Part shown: one piece after another, positions 1-7,210 of the stretch
How the letters are laid out: each line of letters opens with the position of its first letter
Numbering within the stretch: the first letter of the stretch is position 1
Source: an uncultured Leucobacter sp.
GTDB taxonomy: Bacteria; Actinomycetota; Actinomycetes; Actinomycetales; Microbacteriaceae
Length of the DNA stretch: 8,254 nucleotides
Assembly (NCBI GenBank): GCA_937872275.1
Contig: CALMSE010000049.1
Span: forward strand, 1-8,254
Direction: 5' to 3'
Position numbers and translations under genes: made by a program
Notes under the pieces: generated by a model
Told to the model about the DNA's origin: nothing
The model's database searches: none
The model's input: only the letters and a program-made list of their open reading frames with translations

Positions 1-247
1 CGAACTCGATCGGACGGCCGTTGAAGCCGCCGCTCGCGTTGTACTCGTCGAACACGGCCTGCGCCGCGGACGGAGCCTCCGGGAAGTAGAGCATCGAGCT
101 GAGAGCCGCGACCTTGATGGGCTCGCCGGTGGCCGCCTCGCCACCGCCGTCGCCACCGGTGCTGGAGCCGCCGCCGGAGCAGCCGGCGAGGACCAGGGCG
201 GCGGCCGCAGCCGGCACCACCAGTGCCTTCATATGAAGCTTCTTCAT
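1..247 (-). CDS. ABC transporter substrate-binding lipoprotein, branched-chain amino acid type (N-terminal fragment)
   Basis: The 82 visible residues are the start of an exported lipoprotein; the rest lies beyond the left edge. The protein begins MKKLHMKALVVPAAAAAL and has a clear lipobox L20-A21-G22-C23, so signal peptidase II cleavage before Cys23 and lipid anchoring in the membrane are expected. A Gly/Ser-rich linker (about residues 24-42) follows. The mature domain then opens with PIKVAALSSM and continues to FDEYNASGGFNGRPIEF. This is the usual opening of periplasmic-binding-protein family 6 (LivK-like) receptors: a first beta strand, then a helix ending in 'N..GG.NGRPI'. Such proteins capture amino acids, amides or related small ligands for an ABC importer; the ligand cannot be read from this fragment. 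The start at 247 is preferred because a Shine-Dalgarno match sits just upstream; Met6 (codon starting at 232) is a weaker alternative. It lies on the same strand as the giant surface-protein gene but downstream of a terminator, so it is probably transcribed separately. Confidence 0.85.
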   Translation of the reverse strand, partial: MKKLHMKALVVPAAAAALVLAGCSGGGSSTGGDGGGEAATGEPIKVAALSSMLYFPEAPSAAQAVFDEYNASGGFNGRPIEF

Positions 248-250
248 CGT

Positions 251-258
251 CTTCCTTT
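251..258 (-). promoter_or_regulatory. Ribosome binding site of the lipoprotein gene
   Basis: On the minus strand AAAGGAAG lies 3 nt before the ATG at 247 (5 nt from the AGGA core). It decides in favour of this ATG over the in-frame ATG at 232, which has no comparable purine tract at the right distance. Confidence 0.7.
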
Positions 259-517
259 CAACATCATTGTTCGGATGTCCCGATTCCGCCTCGCGCTCGG
301 TTGCGCGGCGCAGCCCCGGAGTTTTCCGCTTTCACGGTACAAGAACCGTAGCGCGGATCATTGCAACACAGTGACGACGTTGTTGACTGTCAGCGCACCG
401 AGCACTATCGGCCCCGAAAAATGGCGTGTTTTCAATGATCCCGTGACCGGATCGTTAGCTTTCCGACCCCTCTGGGAGCTTGACTCGCCCAGCCCGGCCG
501 TGCGCTCGGAGCAGACC
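259..517 (-). other. Intergenic region with presumed promoter of the lipoprotein gene
   Basis: There is no convincing gene here on either strand; the frames that cross it are Arg/Pro-rich shadows. It is less GC-rich than the flanking genes, as expected of a promoter region. Minus-strand elements that could be a promoter are GATAGT near 403-408 and TTGCAA at 361-366, but neither has a well-matched partner at 16-18 nt, so no promoter is assigned. Two small inverted repeats are visible: GATCC-N7-GGATC at 437-453 and ACGGT-N6-ACCGT at 334-349. Either could be an operator for the transporter gene, but both are short enough to be chance. Confidence 0.35.
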
Positions 518-553
518 GGAGGCCCCGCTCGGCATCGACGAGTCGGGGCCTCC
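518..553 (-). terminator. Hairpin terminator after the giant surface-protein gene
   Basis: A perfect 10-bp GC-rich stem (518-527 with 544-553, GGAGGCCCCG against CGGGGCCTCC) extends by four more pairs (528-531 with 539-542) across one bulged base at 543, leaving a 7-nt loop. It begins 13 nt after the stop codon (567-569) of the C-terminal frame of the giant gene. No U-tract follows on the minus strand, which is common for actinobacterial terminators. It separates the surface-protein gene from the lipoprotein gene. Confidence 0.75.
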
Positions 554-566
554 GGGCACCCCGGGG

Positions 567-3500
567 TCAGTCGATGTCGGTCTCCCGACGGCGACGGCTC
601 GCGAGCACCGCCCCCGCGCCGAGGGCGAGCAGGACGACGGTCGCGGCGAGGAGCCCGGCGATGCCGTCCGCGCCCGTCCGCTCGAGGCCCTTCGGCGGCG
701 GCGGACCGTCGAACACGTTCGAGACCAGCGCGTAGCCGCCCGCCTCGGTGATGACGATGCCGTCGCGGCTCGCGCCCTCCGATTCCTCTCCGCCCACGGT
801 GATCGTGGTGGAGAGGGCGCCCCGCGTCGACGTCTCCGTCAGCGCGCACTCGGCGCCCGCCGGGAGTCCGACCTCGCGGTGCTGCTCCCCCGCCTGCAGC
901 CGGAAGCCGCGGCGGATCTCTTCGTCCAGCCCGTTCGCACGGCAGACCAGCTCGAACTCGAAGGTCAGCCGCTGCTGCTCGGGGCTCAGGGAGTGCTCGT
1001 TGCCGCTGAACGCCGACTTCTCCACGACCAGTTCCCCGAGCGTGTAGGTGTTGCGCAGGCTCAACAGGGTCTCGCCGTCGGGGCGCTCGCGGATCAGGAT
1101 CTCCGCCGAGAGCCCGTCGGTCGACGGGGTCACCCCCGGCGCCTCGAGGACCGAGCGGCCGCTCTCGCCGAAGGCGCCGACGCCGCCGGCCTCGCGGGCG
1201 GTGCAGTCCGCGCCGATCGGGAGCCCCGGAACCGTCGCCTCACCATTCCCCGGCACGGTCACGGTCGCGCGGTCCCCCAGGTCGAGCGCGACGCGCTCGG
1301 GATCGGCCACGCCGCTCGGCACGGTGCACGACAGCTCGACCTGGAACGACTCGGGCGCGTTGTCGGCGCCGTCGCCCAGCACCTCCTTCGAGACGGTGAG
1401 CTCGCCGGTCTTGACCGTCACCCCGGCGCGCTGGGGCGCGGCGGGAAGGTTGACCCGGGTGCCCGCCGTGTCCCAGGCGATCACGCCGTTCTGGTTCCAC
1501 GCGAACTGCGGGGTCTCGAACTGCGCGAGCGTCGGCGCGAGGCCGTCGCCCGCGGTGTCGACGACCCGGTTCACGGTCTCGAACTCGACGACCACGTTGC
1601 CGGCCGGCTGCAGCGGCTCGTCCGACATGTCGATCCGGATGCGGAAGCCCGCGATGTCCTCGAGACCTCCCGCGTAGCCGTCGAGCGGGACCCACGAGGC
1701 GTTGGCCGGGTTCGACGCCGTGTCGACGCACTCGGGATCGGCGCCCCAGAGCGAGCTCCCGGGAATCGAGCCCACGCAGGCCGCGGGGTCGGTCGTGACG
1801 TCGATCTCGTACGTCGCGCCGTCCGGCAGGCCCGTGAGGGTGAAGATGTCCGCGGCGGTCGCCCCGACGAACACCGGCCGGAAGGTCGAGGTGCGAGGCG
1901 CGCCGCCGTCGAGCATCTTGTCTCCCGGATAGGGCATCATGTCGACGATGGTCATCCTCGACAGCGGGTTCGTGCCCGAGTTGAGGTGCTGCAGCTTCCA
2001 CAGGTCGGTCGCGCCCACCGCGGTGTACGAGGCGCAGGGGCTCCGCGTGAAGTCCGAGCCGATCGGCAGGTAGCCGGCGGGAGCGCACTCCTCGCCCGTG
2101 CGCACGTTGAGCGCGCCGCTCACCAGGTTCTCGCCGAGCGTGTCGACGTGCTCGCCGTTCACGGTCTTCACGGGGCCGATCACGGTTCCGGCGCGTGGCT
2201 GCACGTAGTTCGTGTTGTTGCACTCGTTCTCGCCGTCGACCGCCGGGCTCTCGGGCCCCTGCTGGCCGTTGTCCACCGGCTGCTCGCATCGCGCGAGCGG
2301 CACGCCCGTCTCGACCACGACCTCGTTGGTCGCCCGCTGGCCGGTCGGGAGCGGCTGCAGGATCAGACCGAGCCCGATCGTCACGGTCTCGCCCGGCTCC
2401 ATGCGCGAGCCCTCGGGCCATTCGAAGACGAGGCTCCGCCCGTCGATCGACGGCTCGACCGAGATCTCGGCCGGGTCGACGCTCAGCCCGCCCACCCCGC
2501 TCGGGCCCGGCGTGCTCGTGAAGGTCGGCTGCTCGCCGTCCCATCCGAGCGTCGCCGGCATCGCGTCGGTGACCCGGGTGATCGGCAGGTAGCTGGAGCC
2601 GGTGTTGGTGAGCACCAGCTGCCAGGGGAGGCTCACGAGCGGGTCGACCTGATGGGTCGCCGTATCGTTCGGGGCGCGCTTCACGACCCGGATGGAGTGG
2701 ACGCCCGGCGAGAAGGTCACCTCGGCGTCGGCGTCGGCGTGGGCCTGGCCGTACTGCGCGTTGTCCGCGTAGACGTCGGCCGTGTTCTCCTCCAGATCCC
2801 CGTTCTCCCAGTCGACGGCGGCGCCGTCGCGCAGCCGCACCGTGAAGGGCAGCGTCGCCGTGCCCCAGGAGGCGTTCCACGAAGTCGCGCCGCCCGGGAA
2901 GAGATGCGGAGCGGTGGTGCGCGAGAACTCGACCGCGACACCCCTGATGTCCGCGGGGTCGATGTCGCCCGTGTACGCCGCCCAGGCGTCGCCGACGTAG
3001 ACCTCGAAGGCGGCCGCATCGGCGTCCGTCGGGTGCGCGGGCGAGCCGAAGGAGACGAACTCGAAGCGGTCCCAGAACGAAGCGGTGTCGTCCTCGATGC
3101 GCAGCGTGTTCAGCGGCGCGGTCGAGCCGTTCGGGTTCGCGGTGAGCGTGACGTTCACGGGCGCGCCGGGATCGGTCTCGAGGATCGTCCGGTCGCTCGA
3201 GCCGCCATGATCCACCGCGATCTGCTTCTGCAGGTCGACGAGCACCTGGGCCTCGGCGAGCTCGACGGCCGCATCGCTGCGGCCGGTCGGCAGGTAGCTC
3301 GGGTTCACGACCGCATCCCAGCCGCGCGAGATCGCCTCGTTCGGCACGGACACCGTCGCCCCCGCGACGCCGCCCTCGACGGGGTCGCCGCTCAGCCGCT
3401 CGAACTCGCGCAGCTGCACGTCGAGGTGCGCGACGAGCCGATCGCCGGCGACGATGCGGTTGCCGTTCGTCGCCGGATCGGTGCCGGAGTACGTGACCGC

Positions 3501-4154
3501 GACGCCGATCGCGGCCGGCAGCGCGGCGAGGAACGCGGCATCGCCGTCGATCGCCTGCTGCAGCGTGAAGACCTCGACGCTGCCCGCCGGATCCGCGCCG
3601 TCGTAGAGCCACAGCTCCACGGTGCTCCACGTCGTGTCGATGTAGGCCGGCAGCGCGTCGAAGGAGACGCCCGTCAACGTGAACTCGTCGAAGTGGTTGC
3701 CGTCGGGGCCCGCCACCTCCGTCGCAAAGCTGCGACCCGCGAAGGGGCTGTGCTCCATGTCGAAATCGGGAGCCGGATCCAGCTGATGCGTGGAGGTGTC
3801 CGTGATCCGGATCTTGCCGAGCTTCATCGCTCCGCGCACGCCCGTGGGCATCGTCGACGAGTTGTAGGTCGTCAGCGTGTAGCGGGCCCGCGGGTAGTCC
3901 GCCTGGGCCAGCTCACCCGGGTTGGGTGCCACCATGCCGATGCTGCTCGCTGCGGGCGTCGCGGGATCCAGCGGCAGCGGGCGCACCTGCTTCGCGAGGG
4001 CGACGTTGGCGATGTCGTCGAGCAGCTGGATGGTGTCGTTCGCCGTATCGGTCGCCGGGGCGCCGTCGTCCGGGATCGCGACGAGGCCGAACACGTTGTC
4101 GACGCAGCCGTCGGAGTCGCCGGAGCAGTTGAACAGCGTGCCGTTCTCCTTCAC
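567..4154 (-). CDS. Giant wall-anchored DUF11/DUF5979 surface protein, C-terminal part (separate frame)
   Basis: About 1,195 residues, read from a GTG at 4154 that overlaps the stop of the upstream frame; the true start is uncertain because this is very probably the second half of one split protein. No signal peptide is present, yet the sequence is clearly extracellular and wall-anchored. In order: a segment starting GTLFNC; beta-rich modules opening near residues 51 (VALAKQV) and 304 (VLVDLQKQI); a DUF11-like stretch from about 485 (IRVVKRAPND) to 625; another unit near 660 (PVKTVNGE); two tandem DUF5979-like Ig-type domains beginning at residues 919 (LTVSKEV) and 1042 (LVVEKSA); then a PPPPKG linker, LERTG at 1157-1161, a hydrophobic helix (about 1165-1186) and the tail RRRRETDID. 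That end is a sortase sorting signal with an unusual second residue. All 12 cysteines fall in six close pairs. Likely role: adhesin or wall-surface stalk (inference); no enzyme motif is seen. A GC-rich terminator follows the stop. Confidence 0.85.
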   Translation of the reverse strand: MKENGTLFNCSGDSDGCVDNVFGLVAIPDDGAPATDTANDTIQLLDDIANVALAKQVRPLPLDPATPAASSIGMVAPNPGELAQADYPRARYTLTTYNSSTMPTGVRGAMKLGKIRITDTSTHQLDPAPDFDMEHSPFAGRSFATEVAGPDGNHFDEFTLTGVSFDALPAYIDTTWSTVELWLYDGADPAGSVEVFTLQQAIDGDAAFLAALPAAIGVAVTYSGTDPATNGNRIVAGDRLVAHLDVQLREFERLSGDPVEGGVAGATVSVPNEAISRGWDAVVNPSYLPTGRSDAAVELAEAQVLVDLQKQIAVDHGGSSDRTILETDPGAPVNVTLTANPNGSTAPLNTLRIEDDTASFWDRFEFVSFGSPAHPTDADAAAFEVYVGDAWAAYTGDIDPADIRGVAVEFSRTTAPHLFPGGATSWNASWGTATLPFTVRLRDGAAVDWENGDLEENTADVYADNAQYGQAHADADAEVTFSPGVHSIRVVKRAPNDTATHQVDPLVSLPWQLVLTNTGSSYLPITRVTDAMPATLGWDGEQPTFTSTPGPSGVGGLSVDPAEISVEPSIDGRSLVFEWPEGSRMEPGETVTIGLGLILQPLPTGQRATNEVVVETGVPLARCEQPVDNGQQGPESPAVDGENECNNTNYVQPRAGTVIGPVKTVNGEHVDTLGENLVSGALNVRTGEECAPAGYLPIGSDFTRSPCASYTAVGATDLWKLQHLNSGTNPLSRMTIVDMMPYPGDKMLDGGAPRTSTFRPVFVGATAADIFTLTGLPDGATYEIDVTTDPAACVGSIPGSSLWGADPECVDTASNPANASWVPLDGYAGGLEDIAGFRIRIDMSDEPLQPAGNVVVEFETVNRVVDTAGDGLAPTLAQFETPQFAWNQNGVIAWDTAGTRVNLPAAPQRAGVTVKTGELTVSKEVLGDGADNAPESFQVELSCTVPSGVADPERVALDLGDRATVTVPGNGEATVPGLPIGADCTAREAGGVGAFGESGRSVLEAPGVTPSTDGLSAEILIRERPDGETLLSLRNTYTLGELVVEKSAFSGNEHSLSPEQQRLTFEFELVCRANGLDEEIRRGFRLQAGEQHREVGLPAGAECALTETSTRGALSTTITVGGEESEGASRDGIVITEAGGYALVSNVFDGPPPPKGLERTGADGIAGLLAATVVLLALGAGAVLASRRRRETDID
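570..686 (-). other. Sortase-type cell wall sorting signal (LERTG + helix + Arg tail)
   Basis: The last 39 codons of the giant gene encode LERTG, a short ADGIAG spacer, a helix of Leu/Ala/Val/Gly, and SRRRRETDID. This three-part layout is that of wall-anchored proteins cut by sortase between Thr and Gly. Pro at position 2 of the classical LPXTG is replaced by Glu; the LAXTG signals of actinobacterial class E sortases do not match either. No sortase gene is in the window. Confidence 0.7.
705..1400 (-). repeat. Tandem pair of DUF5979-like Ig domains near the anchor
   Basis: Two units of about 115-123 residues each open with the same pattern, GEL[TV]V[SE]K (Leu codons at 1398-1400 and 1029-1031). 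Each contains one 'L.C' cysteine (ELSCTVPSG; ELVCRANG) and later a 'LP.GA.C' motif (GLPIGADCTARE; GLPAGAECALTE), and each ends with a Leu/Val-Ser/Arg-Asn strand before the linker. They match the wall-proximal DUF5979 domains of actinobacterial LPXTG proteins and would form a short stalk, each with a probable internal disulfide. DNA identity between the two is low, so the duplication is old. Confidence 0.65.
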
Positions 4155-4162
4155 CACTTCAC
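4151..4162 (-). other. Frame break between the two halves of the giant gene (GTGA overlap)
   Basis: On the minus strand the first frame reads GTG AAG TGG TGA. A step of -1 after AAG reads GTG GTG AAG GAG AAC and continues for almost 1,200 codons. The stop TGA (4151-4153) overlaps a possible GTG start (4152-4154) as GTGA. There is no X-XXY-YYZ slippery heptamer. A missing single G (AAGGTGG reduced to AAGTGG) would restore one continuous reading, DPVKVVKENGTLF. Confidence 0.7.
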
Positions 4163-7147
4163 CGGGTCGCTCGTCGGCCGCGCGGTCTCCCGCAGCTGCC
4201 AGTCGAGGCGGAAGGAGCGGATCTCGGCCGAGGCGGCGATGCCGCTGTCGACGACGGGAGCGGTCAGGTCGTCGGCCTCCGTCGCAGCCTGGCGCGCTTC
4301 GGTGTTCTCGGCGAGCACGAGGCGCACGCCGAGCGCGCTCTGCTGCTGCGAGGCGCTCAGGGTGTAGCCCGTGAAGCCGTTCGCGTCCATCCAGCTGCCG
4401 CCCGGTACGGGTGTCACGCTGGTCCAGGCGGTGCCGTCCCACAGCTGCACGTCGGTCACGAGGTCCCAGCGCAGCATCGGATCGACCGTGCCGCTGCCGG
4501 CCGGGCCCTCGAAGCGGATCGGGCGGATATGCGTCAGGTTGAAGGCCTCGAACACGGTGCCCGCGCCCGTCGCCGTCGGGGCGGCGGGATCCTGCAGGTG
4601 CACGGTCGCATAGCCGTCCCGGGTCACGGCCCACTCCTGCGTCGTCCACGAGGTCGCGGCCGACTGCGAGACGAGCGAGTTGTGCGCCCAGTCCTTGTCG
4701 GTCCACAGTCCGCCCGGGCCGGGGCCGGTGCCGCCCTCGGTGCCGCGGATGCCGATGTCCTCGCGATCCTCGTCCTCGCCGGTGACGACGCGGTCGTCGA
4801 GCCTGCCCGTGGCCTCCGCCGTCGCGACGTTCTCGTACTGCTCCGGCTCGGTCCAGCCGCCGGCGGTCGGGGTGCCCGGAGCGCTGCGCAGCTCGCCGCG
4901 CGCGGTGAAGGCTATGTTGGGCTTCACGTAGCTGATCTGGGAGAAGCCGGCCTCGTTGGTGTAGACGAAGCGCAGACCCGTGGCGCCCCCGGGGACGGGG
5001 ATCGCCGCGCTCTCGTCGGGGTTCGTCGCGAGCTCGGTCCAGGTGGCGCCGTCGGCGCCGCGCACCTCGATCAGGAGATCGGCCTGCACGTCGTCTCCGT
5101 TCACCGGGCGGCTGATCGGCGCCAGGATCTCGGTCGCGTCGAAGGCGTCCCAGAAGGTGCCGGGGCCGCTGAAGACGTCTTCGACCACGACCTCGGTCGG
5201 CGTGGTCCGGCCGCCCGAGGTCTGCACCTGGGTGTCGAGCTGCACGACCACGCCCTGGCCCGGGAGCACGGTGCCCGGGCCGACGCGCTTGTCGACGGTC
5301 ACGTCGATGCGGGGCGCCACCAGCGAGATCGCAGCTCCGGCGTTGTCGGTGTCGTCCTCGAGCCCGGCCTTCTGGCCCGTCACATCGATGGTGTTGCGGA
5401 ACGGGCCGGCGGTGCCGCCCGCGGCGACGAAGCTCTCGGCGGAGCTCGTGGCCAGCTCGTACCTGACCTCGGCCGTCGCTCCCGGCTCGATGGCGCCCGT
5501 GAAGGAGATCTCGAAGCCCTTCACCGAGCGTCCCGACGGGATGACCGGATCGGGCAGCGCGGTGCCCGGAACCCCGAGCGCGACGGTGTCCGTCGAGTCG
5601 TCGTCGAAGGTCCAGACGATCGATCCGCCGCTCGCCCCGGCGGGCCAGGCCTGCGAGGCGGCCGGGTCGAAGCCCGAGAAGGAGAGATCGCCGCCGAAGA
5701 AGCGCGCATCGGATCCCGCGCCGGGCTCCGCGATCACGAGTCGGTCGAGCACGGTGCTCTGCGGCACGCCGCCGTTGATCGCGCGCAGCACGACGCCCAC
5801 GGCGTCGCCCGCGGTCACGCCGGTCAGGCTCGTCTGCTCCGAACCGTCGGGAAGGGCGAAGAAGCGCTTCTGGGCCACGACGTCGATCTGCTCCTGCGCC
5901 ACCGCGAAGGGAGCCTCGGCGTCCTTCGAGACCGGCGGCTGACCCGGCACCTCGACCGTGGCCCGCACGTCGTTGGAGACGCGGTAGCCGGTGGAGACGC
6001 TCGCTCCGGAAGTGCGGTGGGTCGAGCGCTGCTCGACGGTGAAGCCCTGCGAGACGCTCGCGCCCGGCGGGATCGAGCCGGTGTAGGCGGTGCGCACGCC
6101 GGCGATGTCGCCGTTCGCCATCCCGTCGTCCCAGGCCGTCCAGTTCCAGCTGGTGCCGTCGAAGTGGTAGACCTCCACCGCGGCCGCCGTCGCGCCGCTC
6201 GGCAGGTTCGTCGTCGGGTCGGCGGGCGCGGCGAAGCCCGCGAAGTCGACGTAATTGAAGGGGTTGTCGGCGTGGAGCGCCGCGGCGCCGTCGAGCGCTT
6301 GGGACGGATCGGCCGGATCCTGCAGCCGCAGCGCGCTCGCGGGGACGTTCGAGGACTGCGTCGCGCCGATGGCGACCGCCGAGGTCTGCCCCGGCTGGAA
6401 GCTCTGCCCGGCCGGTGTCCAGCTCTTCGCCGGCGTCACGTCGACCGCGACGGGGTTGTCGACCGAGATGATCGCGCTGTCGGAGGCGCTGAGATCGGCC
6501 GCGCCCGACTTCGCGGAGAACGTGGCCGTGTTCACGAGGTCGGTGCGCAGGATCGGGTCGTCCGGGGAGAGACCCGCCGGAATCGTGATGATGTAGTCGA
6601 GCCAGCCGGTGTGGAGGGTGGACATGCCGAGCCCGCTGTCGTTGCCGGTTCCCGCCTGCACCGGCTGCGCGACTCCGACCGTGATGGAGAGGTCGGCCGC
6701 CGTGCCCCCGAGCGTGCCCGCGACCGGGATCGTCGGGGCCTGCCCCGCCGCGATGCCTGGCAGGTCGAGGGTCACGCCGCTGGTCGTGCCTCCGACCGTG
6801 GCGGTCAGCCCGCTGATCTGCCATCCTGCGAATTGCGCGGGCAGCGCGTCGACCACCCGCACCGGCGCATCGGCGTCCTCGTCGTTCACGCGGAACTCGA
6901 CGCGGTAGACGACGGAGTCGCCCGGCCGGAGATCCCGCTTCGCCTGCCCGCCGTCCACCGTCTTCACGACGCGCAGCGAGGCGCCCTCCATGGCGTTCGC
7001 GGGCACGATTCCGGCCCCGCCCGCCGCCATGGCAGTGCCGAAGAGGAGCGCGGCGAGGCCTCCGGCCAGCCACCTGCCGATGCCTCGCGTCGCGCGCACT
7101 GCGCTCCGCCCGTTCCGTCCGCGGTGCTTTCCGACGCGCAGTTCCAT
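4151..7147 (-). CDS. Giant secreted surface protein, N-terminal part with signal peptide
   Basis: A frame of 998 residues ending in DPVKW-stop. The start at 7147 has an AAGGAA ribosome site 7 nt upstream and gives a proper Sec signal peptide: an Arg-rich n-region (1-25), hydrophobic core from W26, and an AxA site at A50-N51-A52 before MEGAS. An upstream ATG at 7171 would add eight residues but has no good ribosome site. The mature protein opens with a DUF11-like domain (about 55-150; ASLRVVKTVDGG, 'RPGDSVVYRVEF'). At least four related beta-rich modules follow, opening near residues 235 (VDVTPAKSW), 421 (IDVVAQKRF), 614 (IDVTVDKRV) and 815 (WTDKDWAHN). The last is preceded by an acidic stretch (GEDEDRED) and a Gly/Pro linker. 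There are no cysteines in the whole frame. Without the downstream frame this product would lack any wall anchor, and its last module stops mid-domain, so it is read as the first part of a single protein of about 2,190 residues interrupted by a frame break. The function is probably structural or adhesive; no catalytic motif was seen. Confidence 0.85.
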   Translation of the reverse strand: MELRVGKHRGRNGRSAVRATRGIGRWLAGGLAALLFGTAMAAGGAGIVPANAMEGASLRVVKTVDGGQAKRDLRPGDSVVYRVEFRVNDEDADAPVRVVDALPAQFAGWQISGLTATVGGTTSGVTLDLPGIAAGQAPTIPVAGTLGGTAADLSITVGVAQPVQAGTGNDSGLGMSTLHTGWLDYIITIPAGLSPDDPILRTDLVNTATFSAKSGAADLSASDSAIISVDNPVAVDVTPAKSWTPAGQSFQPGQTSAVAIGATQSSNVPASALRLQDPADPSQALDGAAALHADNPFNYVDFAGFAAPADPTTNLPSGATAAAVEVYHFDGTSWNWTAWDDGMANGDIAGVRTAYTGSIPPGASVSQGFTVEQRSTHRTSGASVSTGYRVSNDVRATVEVPGQPPVSKDAEAPFAVAQEQIDVVAQKRFFALPDGSEQTSLTGVTAGDAVGVVLRAINGGVPQSTVLDRLVIAEPGAGSDARFFGGDLSFSGFDPAASQAWPAGASGGSIVWTFDDDSTDTVALGVPGTALPDPVIPSGRSVKGFEISFTGAIEPGATAEVRYELATSSAESFVAAGGTAGPFRNTIDVTGQKAGLEDDTDNAGAAISLVAPRIDVTVDKRVGPGTVLPGQGVVVQLDTQVQTSGGRTTPTEVVVEDVFSGPGTFWDAFDATEILAPISRPVNGDDVQADLLIEVRGADGATWTELATNPDESAAIPVPGGATGLRFVYTNEAGFSQISYVKPNIAFTARGELRSAPGTPTAGGWTEPEQYENVATAEATGRLDDRVVTGEDEDREDIGIRGTEGGTGPGPGGLWTDKDWAHNSLVSQSAATSWTTQEWAVTRDGYATVHLQDPAAPTATGAGTVFEAFNLTHIRPIRFEGPAGSGTVDPMLRWDLVTDVQLWDGTAWTSVTPVPGGSWMDANGFTGYTLSASQQQSALGVRLVLAENTEARQAATEADDLTAPVVDSGIAASAEIRSFRLDWQLRETARPTSDPVKW

Positions 7148-7154
7148 CCCCGTG

Positions 7155-7160
7155 TTCCTT
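7155..7160 (-). promoter_or_regulatory. Ribosome binding site of the giant surface-protein gene
   Basis: AAGGAA inside a purine run (GGGGAAGGAA on the minus strand), 7 nt before the ATG at 7147. It decides between that ATG and the in-frame ATG at 7171, whose upstream sequence is the arm of an inverted repeat rather than a ribosome site. Confidence 0.65.
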
Positions 7161-7171
7161 CCCCTGGGCAT

Positions 7172-7199
7172 GGATTCGAAACCCCCGCTGTTCGAATCC
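7172..7199 (-). promoter_or_regulatory. Perfect 9-bp inverted repeat in the leader of the giant gene
   Basis: GGATTCGAA (7172-7180) and TTCGAATCC (7191-7199) are exact inverted copies separated by 10 nt. The repeat ends 24 nt upstream of the chosen start codon and 11 nt upstream of its ribosome site. It could act as an RNA hairpin next to the ribosome site or as a dyad operator for a DNA-binding protein. The sequence alone does not decide. Confidence 0.5.
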
Positions 7200-7210
7200 G
7201 TAGCTGAAGA

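Noticed and set aside
361..408. Sigma-70-like promoter for the lipoprotein gene (TTGCAA or GATAGT)
   Set aside because: Neither hexamer has a partner with good match and 16-18 nt spacing; assigning one would be guesswork.
4151..4162. Canonical -1 programmed frameshift signal
   Set aside because: No slippery heptamer in the upstream frame and no SD-like stimulator 10-14 nt before the site, so recoding is kept only as a minor alternative.
480..4367. Very long open frame on the plus strand (about 1,295 codons) opposite the giant gene
   Set aside because: Its product is dominated by Arg, Ala, Gly, Val and Asp with no domain, signal or motif. It is the expected antisense shadow of a GC-rich gene; the minus strand encodes recognisable domains throughout.
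7172..7199. TTCGAATCC resembles the T-arm of a tRNA
   Set aside because: No acceptor stem, D-arm or anticodon arm can be built around it on either strand. The match comes from the inverted repeat.
4529..7207. Second long open frame on the plus strand (about 890 codons)
   Set aside because: Same Arg/Gly/Ala/Asp-rich low-complexity composition opposite the N-terminal half, with no recognisable domain.
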